NCBI RefSeq assembly: GCF_028009165.1
Contig: NC_079246.1
Location: 496,001 to 560,000, forward strand
DNA: 64,000 bases
Origin: Akanthomyces muscarius
Lineage: Eukaryota > Ascomycota > Sordariomycetes > Hypocreales > Cordycipitaceae
Direction: 5' to 3'
Positions 53,960-64,000 of the stretch are shown here, one piece after another; position 1 is the stretch's first letter, and each line of letters opens with the position of its first letter. Both the position numbers and the translations under genes were made by a program. Under the pieces are notes generated by a model that worked only from the letters and a program-made list of their open reading frames with translations, made no database searches and was not told the DNA's origin.

Positions 53960-56900
53960 TTTTCTGCTTTGGACAAGTATTTCCCTCGGCCGTTTGCGAT
54001 TTTTTGCTTCTCTTTGGGGCCTCGCGACAAGGTCATAAACGATGAAAGATAGTCTTGGTGTTGGGTGGCCGGGATGGAGCAGTAAGATGCGGAAAAGGAA
54101 ACGGAAAGGACAGAAAACTAGGAATCCTTTTTATGAACCGAAAAAGTACAACTTTCTAAGCCCCAGATTTGACTTTGAATAGGAAAACAGCCGGGGTAGA
54201 AGGCTTGCGCCGCGCAAAAGCTAGATGACCACAATTGTCCAAGGCAGACCTCAAAAAGGACAAAAGTCCAGACGTCAAATTAAGGGTAGCTTTTCTTGGC
54301 TTCTTTATAGTCTTTTTTCTTATTCGGTTCTTCCTTTTCATTTATTTCAAAAAAAAAATTCGTCTGTTCCCTTTCTTACGAGACTCAGAATAATGGATTG
54401 GGGAGCCCAAAATTAAGCAAAACTCGCCGCTCTACGCCTCTATTATACAGCTCGATGGCGTACATAGACGCGCGCAGTGGCGCACACGACAACCTCCCGA
54501 CAACAAGCCGCAAAACTTACATGTTAGGACGCAAAATGCTAACCAGTCACTGCATCGACATGGAAACAATGCAGAATCTTCCTTGAAGAATCAGCAGACT
54601 ATAGAAAGCAGCCCGCTGCGTCCTTGTACTTGATACTTTCTCTCCCAATACTGATCAATTCTCTTATCTTGAGCCTACTTCAGTGGTCACAAATAACACA
54701 ACCTGTCCAACATGTTCAACTCATATGGCGTGGATGGCGTGGCTTCATGACGGTGCCAGCAGGCGACGCGGTCATGTTAACATCCTTAGCACGTGTTTCG
54801 GAACGAGTTCTGTAATTTGGCGCTTTAACCCCCGCGCGGAGTCGCAGAGCACGGCTGACTACTGCACGACGGCCCACCATACAATCCATTTATATGTTTC
54901 TGATTTTTTGTGTGCCCTTTCACCAAGTTTGATGATGGGTGGCTTCCGCCGCTAAATCTAACATGTTAGTGTAGGGTACGTCTTAGTGAGCATGCCTCAT
55001 CGCCGGAGCTTGGCCGTACTGGGGTATTTGTTGGTGGTGTTTCGGTCAAGACCGTGGGGCGCCAAGTGCCTGGTGTAAAGTACTGTAAGAGGCTAACTTG
55101 GCAAACATATTGAATTGCTTTTTCGAGATGGCATTGAAGAAACTGCACGTTTCGTATAATTGCTTTTTGTGGTGGTCGAGCCCCTGGCATCCTGTCTCGG
55201 AGTTAAGCATGAGTCGTCAAACAATCACTCTGGCTGGCTCCATGAGTCAAGTTTTGTGGCGTGTGTCTGTGCAACTGCCGGATCGACCACACAGGATGAT
55301 GTACGCAGCCTCGTCATCATGTGGCGGGCATCAATTGAGGAATCATCTTTCATCCGCTCATTCTCAAAATAATGCGCCGATGATCGTCGTCTGCAGGAGC
55401 CGAGGGCCCAGGGGAGCGGACATTGCTACGGGCGGGCAAGCTGTTGCGGCGCTTCGGGCAGACAAATTGGGACAAGGCAACGCCAAAAGAGGACTTGGCT
55501 TGGAGTCAGTTGACATGAGAATGCGACGCTGCATGGTCAAGGTGGGAAGGGGGAGAAGAATCAAGTTAGGCGCTAGTGTGTTGAGGCTGGTGCGGTGTGA
55601 TGCAATCTCGCAAGCTTGTTAGCGAAGCCTACACGGAGTAGAAGCAAGTGGTGCGAGCAGGGGCGGAGAGTTCTCCGTAGCCATAGGAGAAGATGGAAAG
55701 ATGGACGAGGCCAGGTTGGTCTAGTTTCCGTGGCCCATCCAGAATTGCAGTGTGTGTGGGATCCGTTGGCTCGGGTCGAGGGGAGAAGACGGTGAGGGAG
55801 AGGAGATGGGACGAATGGGTCAAGTACTGGTTAGCGATGAACTATAATTTGTATGCTATTGCACTGAGCCATTGCTCTGGTAATTGCTGGAGGTGAGTAC
55901 TGGTAATAATAGGCGGTGGGTGTCTGAGGGATGGCCGATGGGCGTATGCAAGACATGGGCAGGGGCTCGAGCATGAGAGCCGGGGCCTATTGGGGTCCAG
56001 GCGACGGGAGAATGGTGAGCGAGGACGACGGACGACATGGAAAGACGGGCCGGGCCACGGTGTCTTGGTCGGAGGGATCGTGTCATGGTGGTGATGATGG
56101 AAACTGGGTTGGTTAGTTAGCTTCAAGAGAGAGACGGCGTTTGCCGTCGGGTGGCAGATGGGCCGGCGCAGACAGATTGTCGTGGGCCGAGTGCGGAGGG
56201 GATGCGGCAGATGGATGCAAGCACTGTAGATGTATATATATCCGTACCTTCTATCCGTACGGATACTTAGCAGTAAAGGAAAGGGATGGGCGGATAAATG
56301 GTACATTGGCGGAAGATTGATGATGGGGCTTGTCATGGATGATGGGCGCCATGTTCCAGCCTCTCTGCCTCTTTGCTCGGGGGGGGAGGCAAGGAGGCCC
56401 AGAGGCTGAGGGTTTAGTACCAGCACAGGCGTAGGCCAGGCCTGAGGCCTGAGGCTTGAACCCACTCGACTCAGCCACCAAGAGCGCCATTGCCGCATCC
56501 GTCCATCCGCTGAAGCAGGTTGGCAGGGTCCGACGCAGCTGGCTGGCCTTCTGTACCGCTTCTGTCACTTGTTCTTTTTTCTCGCCTCCCCGCCCAAGCC
56601 GCGTCCCTGCTGCGAACCGTGCTCGTGCCCTGAATTCGTTCCATTCCAGTCGGGTTTTAATTGGTTTTGGCTTGAATTATATCCCAGGATCGTCTCTAGC
56701 CCTGTCTGTACTGCCTCTTGGAGCTTCGTGTTGCAATTAGTACTCCTGAACCCGTATTTGGTCAATGCTGTGCGTTCCTGTCGTCCAACTCGTCGCGCCG
56801 GTTCTGCTGTGATGCCATCCTCAGACACAGGCTGCAGCAAGGCACCTGTCTAGCCTCATGGCATCATAATGATACCAAAAGATACCTCGGACGCCTCATA

Positions 56901-57799
56901 ACAGTTAGTAACCTCCAGCTGCTATACATCTCGAGCTAGGCTCCAGCTGGCTGGCCTCTATTTACCTTGGGCTAGTCAGCCACAAACCACTGCCCACCAG
57001 TTCCCCGCTCGCCTTCTCAGCCTTTCCACAATCCCACCTGGGCCTGGGCCGGCCTGTCTGCTGCACTGCACTGCACCTCTACCACCACCACCTAGCTACC
57101 TAGGTACCAGCACCACTTCTACCCACCACGCCGCCGGGCCTCTTGCTTCTGGCTTCTTGCTTCCTGCTTCCGCCTGCTCTTTGCCTTTTCAAAGCCAACG
57201 ATGCTCTTGCTTCTCGCCTGCTGACGAGCATCCTCGACTTGACCGCGACGATACCTTCCGCTCTGCTGCAATTTCACCAACCTGCGAAGCTTCTCGCCTC
57301 TGCCACCTGGCTGCAGCTGCTTCCCACCCCCTCCGCCGAACAACCCCACGCCGCCGCATCGCCGTTTTTGCTCGCCCACCCTAATATTCACGCCGCGACC
57401 GCCGACACCACCACTGCCACGCTTTTCAACGTCTACTTCGTCGACTTGTCCGTCTACCGCCGCCGCCTCCGCCTGGAGAACGACTTTTATAAACGACCTT
57501 CCCGGCTTTCGCAAATCTCCGGACCTGCAGGCAGATACTCCCCCGCCTGCATCTGCCCACGCACAATAGTCGTGCCGTCTGCCTTGGCCACCGAACAACA
57601 CAAGATTCAGCAAAATTCTCGCTGTCTAGTCTAGTCCTTGCTGATAGTTCAAACGTCTATCTCGCCCCGACCCTCCCGCCGCGAATTCACCTACTCCGTT
57701 GGCCGGCGCTTCCACGACGCCGAATTCGACCCCGCCTCCACCACTATACCCCTCCCACAGCTCAGCATTCAAGCTTGATGGCTTGACCTTTGTCATGGC
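53960..57799. other. 3.8-kb intergenic region and bud2 leader
   Basis: The largest gap in the window. No gene recognised on either strand. From about 56950 to 57799 the plus strand is C/T-rich with few G, consistent with a long bud2 leader. Several upstream ATGs occur in it, the last being ATGGCATGA at 57795. Open frames such as 57143-57634 are best read as leader sequence. Confidence 0.45.
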
Positions 57800-60700
57800 A
57801 TGAACTCTTTGAACCTTATTATGGAAGGACAGACAGCTCAGCCCGCTGCTACCAGTAGTGACGGGCAGCAAAACCAGACGCTGCAGCACCCGGACTCGCC
57901 TGCCACCACAGACACAGACTTCATTCGCGATGCCATCGATGGGACGTCTGCCGCCCCTCTAACATCGCCCTTTAGATCCAATGCCGCCCCAGGGACGGGC
58001 CCTCGAGCTTCCACACCAGAGCTCGCAGATAGCCTAATTAGTGGAACGGGGTCCTTGAACCTTGATGCCACACCTGTCCCTCGAAATTCCACCGCCGCCC
58101 CCGGCTCACCGCGAGATATCCCCGGCGGCACCGGGAGACGCAGAGGCATTGTCTTCAATGATTCCTTTACTGATCCATCCGAATTGCAATCATCCTCTCC
58201 AGTCGCCGCGAGGAGCTCTCCTGCCCAAGCTCGCCCTCGCACCCGCACCCTGGACGGCGCCCTCATGGCCCAGCGAGCCAGCCTCAACTCTTCAGACCAA
58301 AGAAACCGCGTCGGCAGCATTAGTTCGTCCATGCCTGCTGCTCAAATATTCCCGGACGAGCAAAAAGAGTCTTCCGTCCTCGCCTCTGCATCTGAATCTC
58401 GCTCGTACGCTACTCCAGCTCTACCCCAACGCTCTATAGACACGCCCTCCACCCCGTCTTCCAGCAGGGATAAAAAGGCCAGGCAGCGTCTGCTTAAACA
58501 CCGTCAAAGCTCTCGTCCTAGCTCGCCCGTCATGTTTTCGGCCCCTTCTGTCGACTCCATGTGCGTGCCCGTCGCCGCAGAGGACCCAAACAACCTAGTT
58601 TCGCTGATGAAGACGTTGTGTGGTCGCATGCGCGGAGAAGTTGAGTACCAGTCCGAGCCAGGTGGCGCATGGTATTCTGGTGTTGCCTACATCGATGAGG
58701 AGGCGGGTAGTCTCATGTTCGACACTAATCAAGGCGGCTCTTTTCATATACCCATTGTCGAGGACTTGCGAGGCTGTACCGTTGTCCCCGCTGAATATAC
58801 CCAGGGCGAGAGACAGTGTATCGAGTTAACCACATCTACCCCCACGCACATGCTTCTTCTTCCCGCTGTCCACGAAGATCTAGAGCTATGGCTTGCTGCT
58901 CTGCTCAGCTGGCAGCAACTGCGGCCCAGCCCCATCAAATTTGCGAATGGCAAGCCTGGGAGTCCCACGGCGCCTTTTCGACCCGATTTGCGCCCTTTCG
59001 GCAAGTTACCCGACGAGAGCAAGCCAAGAAACATTATCAAAATCGACAAGTTGATGCTTTGGGACAAGGGCGTTGCGCCAAACCCAAGAGCCGCCTTTCA
59101 ACGCTCCTCAACAAGAGACGTCTGGTCGCCTTCAGCAGCCTGGCGCCGGGTATCGTGCATCTTGCATGATACCGGCGAGCTGACCCTCATGCTCGAAACG
59201 GATTCCATTGTCTTATCTCACATCGATTTGACGCAGCTCTCAAGGCATGCTATACAGCAGCTCGACCGAACCGTGCTTGACGAGGAATTTTGTATCGCAA
59301 TATTCCCCACATACGCCCCAAAGGCTTCGCGCGTCTCAGTCTTCCGTCCTGTATACTTGGCTCTGGATAGTCGAATACATTTCGAGGTTTGGTTTGTCCT
59401 GCTACGTGCCTATGCCATCCCGGACTTGTTCCATCTCGGCGACACGGAAGACGATGAACTTATCAATATTCCGGATACGGAATACGAGACTGAGGGTGAG
59501 GTATTCCGTATGGGAAAGGTAGTTTCGGTTCGAATAACGGAAGCAAAAATCAAAGCTCGACCGACTGGACTGGAATACATTTTGCCCGAGAAGTCGCACA
59601 AGATAGAGCAGGACCCATTGATCGGCAATTACTTGGCGGAAGTCATCCTCGATGGCGAAGTACGAGCACGCACAACCACGAAATCCATGACCAAAAACCC
59701 GTTCTGGCGCGAAGACTGCGAATTCACAGATCTGGCACCCTCGGTTCAGGAATTATCCGTTGTTCTGAAGCGTATCGAAGGCATGGATGGCAGCAGAGGC
59801 GGTTTCCCTCAAGAGCTGATATGTGGGACTGTCCACATTGCTCTTGATCAACTTGAGCGCGGCCAATCACACGAAGACTGGCTACAGATCAGAGACGAGA
59901 AGCAGCAAGTCATTGGCTCCATGTTAATCAGGCTCTCTCACGACGAGCACGTGGCTTTGCTGACCAAAGAATATGACGCGTTGTCCGAAACATTGCATCG
60001 CTTCCCGACCGGCCTCACTGCTCTCATTTCTGCTGCGCTTCCTGGACAGCTCAAGCAATTGTCCGAAATATTTCTCAACATCTTCCAGGCTTCAGGCGCT
60101 GCGTCTGAATGGCTGCTAGCGCTCGTCGAAGACGAAATCGACGGCCCAGGTAGCCAGACATCGATGAAAAAGTACAGATTCAGCAGCAGGCTCAAGTCGA
60201 ACGAATCAATGGAATCGCCCAGTGACCGTGAGCTGATTGTTCGCGACATGAGCAAGTCGCTAGCCGGCGAGGCGAACCTTTTGTTCCGTGGCAACACTCT
60301 TCTAACACAATCGCTCGAGTTTCACATGCGACGCTTGGGCAAAGAATATTTGGAAGAGGCTCTGCGAGAAAAGGTCTTCGAGATTAACGAACTAAATCCA
60401 GACTGTGAAGTCGACCCCAGCAAGCTCAACGGAGCTGATCTTGACCAACATTGGTCTCAGCTCATTCGCATCACGTCTGGCATTTGGCAGTGCATCGCCC
60501 AAACGGCGAACCGCATCCCGCCTGAACTTCGACATGTTCTCAAATACATTCGCGGAGTCGCTGAAGACCGCTTCGGAGAGTTTAAACGTTCCGCTACTTA
60601 CACGGCGGTATCTGGTTTCTTGTTTCTACGCTTCATCTGCCCCGCGATTCTGGCGCCGAAGCTGTGTGGTCTACTACGAGACTTTCCTCGCGCCAGAGCA

Positions 60701-61480
60701 CAGCGTACCCTTACACTGGTAGCAAAGACGTTGCAAAAGTTGTCAAACCTGGGAACCTTTGGCAAGCGCGAAGAGTACATGGAGCCGATGAACCGGTTTC
60801 TCACATCGCATCGATCGGTATTTCGCGAGTACATCGACCAAGTCTGCAGTATCCCATCGGACCGCAGCGTCGTTGCTCCTCCTGCCAACTACAGCACGCC
60901 AAACACGATTTCCGGACGGCTTACCCCTACATCGAGAGAAGGCCTTGGTAGCCTCCCGTATCTTATTGACGCACCTCAGAGTTTTGCTAGCTTGGTCAAG
61001 TTGTGGACAAGCGCTCGGCCAAACGATCTCAAGACAGAACAAGCCGACGGTGAACTGCTCATTTTCAACGAGCTGTGCATGAGCCTGCAAAAGCGAGTCG
61101 ACGCCTGCATGGCCAAGGTTGGCCGCTTGCGCGCTGCCGAAGCCGCCGCACGTGGAACACCCTCGCGCCTCGCCGAAACGCTTGAGCAAGCTGCCCTCGC
61201 CGAGCCGCTCCGCTCGCCCTACAGCGCCGCGTACACCGCCATGTGCCACGATGTCGACCAGATGCTCAGTGGCTCTGGCAGCGACGACGGAGGTAGCAGC
61301 CGTCGCCGTAGCAAGGACCTACGCCGCGGGCGCGACGGGCACGACGCGCGCAAAGCCAGCGGCTTCTCCTCGCGCGGCACGCCCAAGAACCGGAATGGCA
61401 AAGTCGGCCGCACGTTGCTGAGCGGTATCATGAAGATCGGCGGCCGCGCCGAGAGCCCCGATTTTAAAAATCGACAATGA
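57800..61480 (+). CDS. bud2: Bud2/Cla2-type Ras GTPase-activating protein
   Basis: Single exon, 1226 residues (1219 from the second Met at 57821). The N-terminal ~250 residues are Ser/Pro/Thr-rich and disordered. A PH-like region follows near residues 270-370 (RMRGEVEYQSEPGGAWYSGV). A C2 domain lies at about 610-700 (YLAEVILDGEVRARTTTKSM, NPFWREDCEFTDL). The RasGAP domain spans about 740-1010, with NLLFRGNTLLTQSLEFHM (the arginine in FRGNT is the expected catalytic finger), GFLFLRFICPAILAPKLCG and LVAKTLQKLSNLGTFG. Bud2 stimulates GTP hydrolysis by the Rsr1/Bud1 Ras-like GTPase and sets polarity sites; in filamentous fungi it affects hyphal growth direction and septation. The C-terminus is basic. 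Confidence 0.92.
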   Translation: MNSLNLIMEGQTAQPAATSSDGQQNQTLQHPDSPATTDTDFIRDAIDGTSAAPLTSPFRSNAAPGTGPRASTPELADSLISGTGSLNLDATPVPRNSTAAPGSPRDIPGGTGRRRGIVFNDSFTDPSELQSSSPVAARSSPAQARPRTRTLDGALMAQRASLNSSDQRNRVGSISSSMPAAQIFPDEQKESSVLASASESRSYATPALPQRSIDTPSTPSSSRDKKARQRLLKHRQSSRPSSPVMFSAPSVDSMCVPVAAEDPNNLVSLMKTLCGRMRGEVEYQSEPGGAWYSGVAYIDEEAGSLMFDTNQGGSFHIPIVEDLRGCTVVPAEYTQGERQCIELTTSTPTHMLLLPAVHEDLELWLAALLSWQQLRPSPIKFANGKPGSPTAPFRPDLRPFGKLPDESKPRNIIKIDKLMLWDKGVAPNPRAAFQRSSTRDVWSPSAAWRRVSCILHDTGELTLMLETDSIVLSHIDLTQLSRHAIQQLDRTVLDEEFCIAIFPTYAPKASRVSVFRPVYLALDSRIHFEVWFVLLRAYAIPDLFHLGDTEDDELINIPDTEYETEGEVFRMGKVVSVRITEAKIKARPTGLEYILPEKSHKIEQDPLIGNYLAEVILDGEVRARTTTKSMTKNPFWREDCEFTDLAPSVQELSVVLKRIEGMDGSRGGFPQELICGTVHIALDQLERGQSHEDWLQIRDEKQQVIGSMLIRLSHDEHVALLTKEYDALSETLHRFPTGLTALISAALPGQLKQLSEIFLNIFQASGAASEWLLALVEDEIDGPGSQTSMKKYRFSSRLKSNESMESPSDRELIVRDMSKSLAGEANLLFRGNTLLTQSLEFHMRRLGKEYLEEALREKVFEINELNPDCEVDPSKLNGADLDQHWSQLIRITSGIWQCIAQTANRIPPELRHVLKYIRGVAEDRFGEFKRSATYTAVSGFLFLRFICPAILAPKLCGLLRDFPRARAQRTLTLVAKTLQKLSNLGTFGKREEYMEPMNRFLTSHRSVFREYIDQVCSIPSDRSVVAPPANYSTPNTISGRLTPTSREGLGSLPYLIDAPQSFASLVKLWTSARPNDLKTEQADGELLIFNELCMSLQKRVDACMAKVGRLRAAEAAARGTPSRLAETLEQAALAEPLRSPYSAAYTAMCHDVDQMLSGSGSDDGGSSRRRSKDLRRGRDGHDARKASGFSSRGTPKNRNGKVGRTLLSGIMKIGGRAESPDFKNRQ

Positions 61481-62006
61481 CGCGGACACTTTTGTTTGAT
61501 CACTAACCTCGTCCTTCACTATATATATTCCGGCGAGGAGTTTTGTTTTACTTGAGAGGCCTTTTCATATCTGTCTTCTTTTCTTTCCTTTCCTTTTATG
61601 CCGGACAGGACGGCGGAAAATATCCAGGGAGGGAGGCCAATTGTCTTTTACGCACATACACACATATATATCAATCGGACGAAAAGTAACAGGTGATTTT
61701 ATATGATATGACTCACTCTCTCTTTTTTTTTTGGATGTGGGCGGAAAAGAAAAGAAATGTTTTCCGTATATACAAAACACAAAAACCCTGAATCACTTCA
61801 CAATCTCTCACTACTTTCGTTTGTGTCTTGCCATTTGGATTATGCTTCGTCTAGAGCAAGCAACACGGAAGCAAGTCCCGAGGGAAACAAGCAAGCGTAA
61901 GATTCAGCTCATCTCTACAAAGCATACATTTTGCAATTTCTTTTTAGTAATGTGATATGGCTCTGAGCAACGCCTCCGTACAATCATACATGGGGGGAAA
62001 ACCCGC
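61481..62006. other. convergent 3' intergenic region
   Basis: AT-rich gap between the stops of bud2 and cpr6; includes T-runs near 61721. No gene seen. Confidence 0.45.
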
Positions 62007-63302
62007 CTATTGGAAAAACTTCTTATACGCCGCCTTTTCCTTGGTAGCGCGCGCCGCCGCCTTGTTCTTGACAGACTTGAGCTCGCTGGCAATCAGAGCG
62101 TCGTTGGGCGCCAGCTTCTGCGCCTCCTCGAGGTCCTTGATGGCCGCCTCCTCGTCCTTGAGGCGTACGTTGGCGACGCCGCGGCGGTAGAGGGCCTTGG
62201 CGCGATCCGCCTCCTTGGCGCCGGCGGCCGCGGCGAGCGCCGCCGTGGCGCTGCGCGCGCACTCGGCCCAGCTCTCGAGCTTCATGCTGAGCAGGGCGCT
62301 GTTGTTGTTGAGCGAGAAGCGGAGGGCGTCGAGGGCGGGCTTGGTGGCGGCGGGCTCGTCGTCGAGGTCCGGGTCCTCGTTGAGGTACCGCAGGCCCTTT
62401 TCGTACTTGTCCAGGCCGAGCTGCAGGTCACCCGCCTTGAAGGCCTTGTTGCCAAAGTCCTTGCAGGCGGCGGCGACCTCGAGGATCTTGGCGGCGGGCA
62501 GCGGCTGCTGCTCGGCGGGGAAGTCGTCGGGGAAGTCCTCGTAGGGGTCGCCGGTGACGTCGGGCTTCTTGACGTCGGCGGCGAGGGCCTCGTCACCCGT
62601 GAGCTCGCCGCAGTCGGCGATGAGGGCCTCCTTGTCGGGCTTGTCGCCGGACGTGGTGCGCAGGTTCTCAATCTGGCGCACGAGGGACTTGCCGCTCAGG
62701 ACCTCGCCAAAGACGACGTGCTTGCTGTCGAGGTGGGGGGTGGGGACGGTCGTGATGAAGAACTGCGAACCGTTTGTGTCTTTTCATGCGTGGTTAGGGA
62801 GCATGTCGAAGATTGGAGAGAGGTGTCGTGTGCTTACTGGGACCAGAGTTGGCCATGGACAGAAGGAAAGGACGATCGTGCTTCTTGGGGAAGGCCTCGT
62901 CGTCGAACTTGGCGCCGTAGATGGACTCGCCACCGGTGCCATTGCCCTCGGTGAAGTCACCGCCCTGGAGAAGAGAAGCATGTGTGGTTAGCAACGGAGC
63001 CGAGGCCGGTAGTGCATGTGCACGAGTGCGCCGTTTGCGTGAGCGCTGCGCCCGGGCCAGAGGCTTACCTGGATCATGAACTGCTTGATGACGCGGTGGA
63101 AGATGGAGCCCTTGTAGTGAAGCGGCTTGCCTGACTTGCCCTGGCCCTTCTCGCCGGTGCAGAGGGCGCGGAAGTTTTCGGCCGTCTTGGGCACGAGGTC
63201 CGAGTAGAGCTCCATGGCGACGCGGCCGGCAGGCTTGCCGCCAATGGAAATGTCAAAGTAGACGCGGGGCCGGGTGGCCTTGTCAGCAGTCTCGGAAGCC
63301 AT
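62007..63302 (-). CDS. cpr6: cyclophilin-40 (PPIase D) with TPR domain
   Basis: Three exons: 63302-63069, 62964-62838, 62779-62007, giving 377 residues. The cyclophilin domain (about residues 12-180) has [37 protein letters not shown] with the catalytic Arg, [11 protein letters not shown] and [11 protein letters not shown]. The C-terminal half holds TPR helices ([40 protein letters not shown]) that bind the Hsp90 C-terminus. It is the cytosolic Hsp90 co-chaperone Cpr6/Cyp40, a peptidyl-prolyl isomerase. Intron 2 ends in GAAAAG, an AAG acceptor, and this choice alone rebuilds the invariant SGPNTNGSQFF. Confidence 0.95.
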
Positions 63303-63913
63303 TATGAAGCTTTGGGGGAGATTTGGGGATTTGTCGGACGTCTGTGGTGCTCGTGTCGAGGTTCAGTTGAGCTTGCGAAGCTGAGAAGCGCCCAGCCAGA
63401 GCTTATGCGTAGCGCGGGGTCGAGCGGGGTGTGTTGCAACGGGCAAGGAACAGCTGTCTTGGGTGGCCTGCGTCGCTGATTCTGGCAGTTCTCTCAACGA
63501 AGCCAATGCAGAAGACAGTGGAATGTCTAGATACGAATGGGGTATAAAGAAGAGGTAGCGTAAACTCTGAGTTGGTAAAGATCAAGTTGGAAACTGGCGA
63601 AGCGCTGGACTTTGTTGCTGCGTTGGTAGTGGGGGCGTGCGCAAGAACAGGGTGGAATCTCGACGAACTCTTGACCCGCCGGCAGCCTCACTCTATCCAA
63701 AACGCATTCTATTTATTTACTCTGTGACAAGCGCTTAAATGTCAATAAAACTACCCATGTGATGCTTTTCGCTCATTAAAATATATATACAAAAATGCGA
63801 CCAGCGCGCATCAACGGTCAATGCATGGGCCACGCTAGCATATGTACAGCTTCCACCATGGATGATTCTTGCTGTCACGTCACCTTTCGGAACCTGCCGT
63901 CCAAGTGCTTCAG
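63303..63913. other. cpr6 upstream region
   Basis: Lies between the cpr6 start and the stop of the next minus-strand gene. I looked for a classical heat-shock element (alternating GAA/TTC blocks) and did not find a convincing one. No gene seen. Confidence 0.4.
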
Positions 63914-64000
63914 CTAAGCTTTACACGAGAAAGGCGAAGGGATTTGGCCGTTTGCATAGGCGTCCACGAGCTGGCGAATCGTGACGTACAGACCAGCGAC
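63914..64000 (-). CDS. 3' end of a gene running off the window
   Basis: The minus-strand frame is open from the window edge for 28 codons (GLYVTIRQLVDAYANGQIPS and on to SCKA) and stops at 63914. It looks like the C-terminus of a conserved protein because it is hydrophobic/polar patterned and GC-balanced, but it is too short to name. Confidence 0.35.
   Translation of the reverse strand, partial: VAGLYVTIRQLVDAYANGQIPSPFSCKA

Noticed and set aside
55170..55215. 5S rRNA-like CTCGGAGTTAAGC
   Set aside because: Only about 13 bases match; the rest of a 5S gene is absent.
57143..57634. 163-codon open frame upstream of bud2
   Set aside because: Lies in a C/T-rich leader; composition explains the openness and no domain is seen.
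62010..62954. 314-codon plus-strand open frame
   Set aside because: Antisense shadow of the GC-rich cpr6 exons; composition is repeats of Gly/Val/Leu/Glu without family features.
63303..63700. Heat-shock element upstream of cpr6
   Set aside because: GAA-like blocks occur but not in the alternating 5-bp spacing of a true element.

Overview
The window is nuclear DNA of a filamentous ascomycete, most likely a sordariomycete and probably Hypocreales (inferred). The signs are short introns of about 45-120 nt with GTAWGT-type donors, CTRAY-type branch sites and YAG or AAG acceptors. Compact genes lie on both strands, several with long pyrimidine-rich leaders. Gene families typical of Pezizomycotina are present: Zn2Cys6 factors, C2H2-plus-coiled-coil factors, a SesA/NACHT-N type protein, fungal dynamin-like GTPases, and a GtaA-type glutaminase. 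No operons, CRISPR arrays, rRNA or convincing tRNA genes were seen.

Layout. 0-5 kb: a GH5 endoglucanase (1435-2662) lies between two decayed Zn2Cys6 transcription-factor relics. 5-9 kb: a small membrane protein and a SesA-like protein with an acidic, repeat-bearing tail. 9.9-14.8 kb: bzz1 (F-BAR, C1, two SH3) converges on a C2H2 zinc-finger factor. 16-22 kb: a predicted pseudokinase, an MFS transporter with an apparent frameshift, an AIG2/GGCT-like protein and an alpha/beta hydrolase. 23-28.5 kb: three adjacent damaged genes, namely an IDO/PrnB-like protein with an in-frame TAG, a C2H2 relic, and a dynamin-like GTPase with a 1-nt frameshift plus a TAA. 29-34 kb: a secreted lysozyme-like protein and an ACS-family anion transporter. 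35-43 kb: a GDE1-type SPX/ankyrin/GDPD protein containing a 4-nt micro-exon, then a GtaA-type secreted glutaminase. 44.5-50 kb: an F-box-like protein, mitochondrial ribosomal protein L20, and a low-complexity phospho-type protein. 52-54 kb: a transition-biased duplicated segment and a possible membrane protein. 57.8-63.3 kb: a Bud2-type RasGAP and cyclophilin-40 (cpr6). The window ends in the 3' end of another minus-strand gene.

Housekeeping genes (bzz1, mrpl20, bud2, cpr6, gde1) are intact and spliced conventionally. The accessory genes (secreted hydrolases, transporters, NLR-like and dynamin-like proteins, transcription factors) cluster in 0-32 kb and include most of the broken genes. The genes do not form one pathway. 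A loose functional theme is nutrient acquisition: GH5, glutaminase, lysozyme-like protein, ACS and MFS transporters, and glycerophosphodiester use. Polarity and actin control (bzz1, bud2) sits at the two ends. All exon coordinates were worked out by hand from splice signals and frame continuity.
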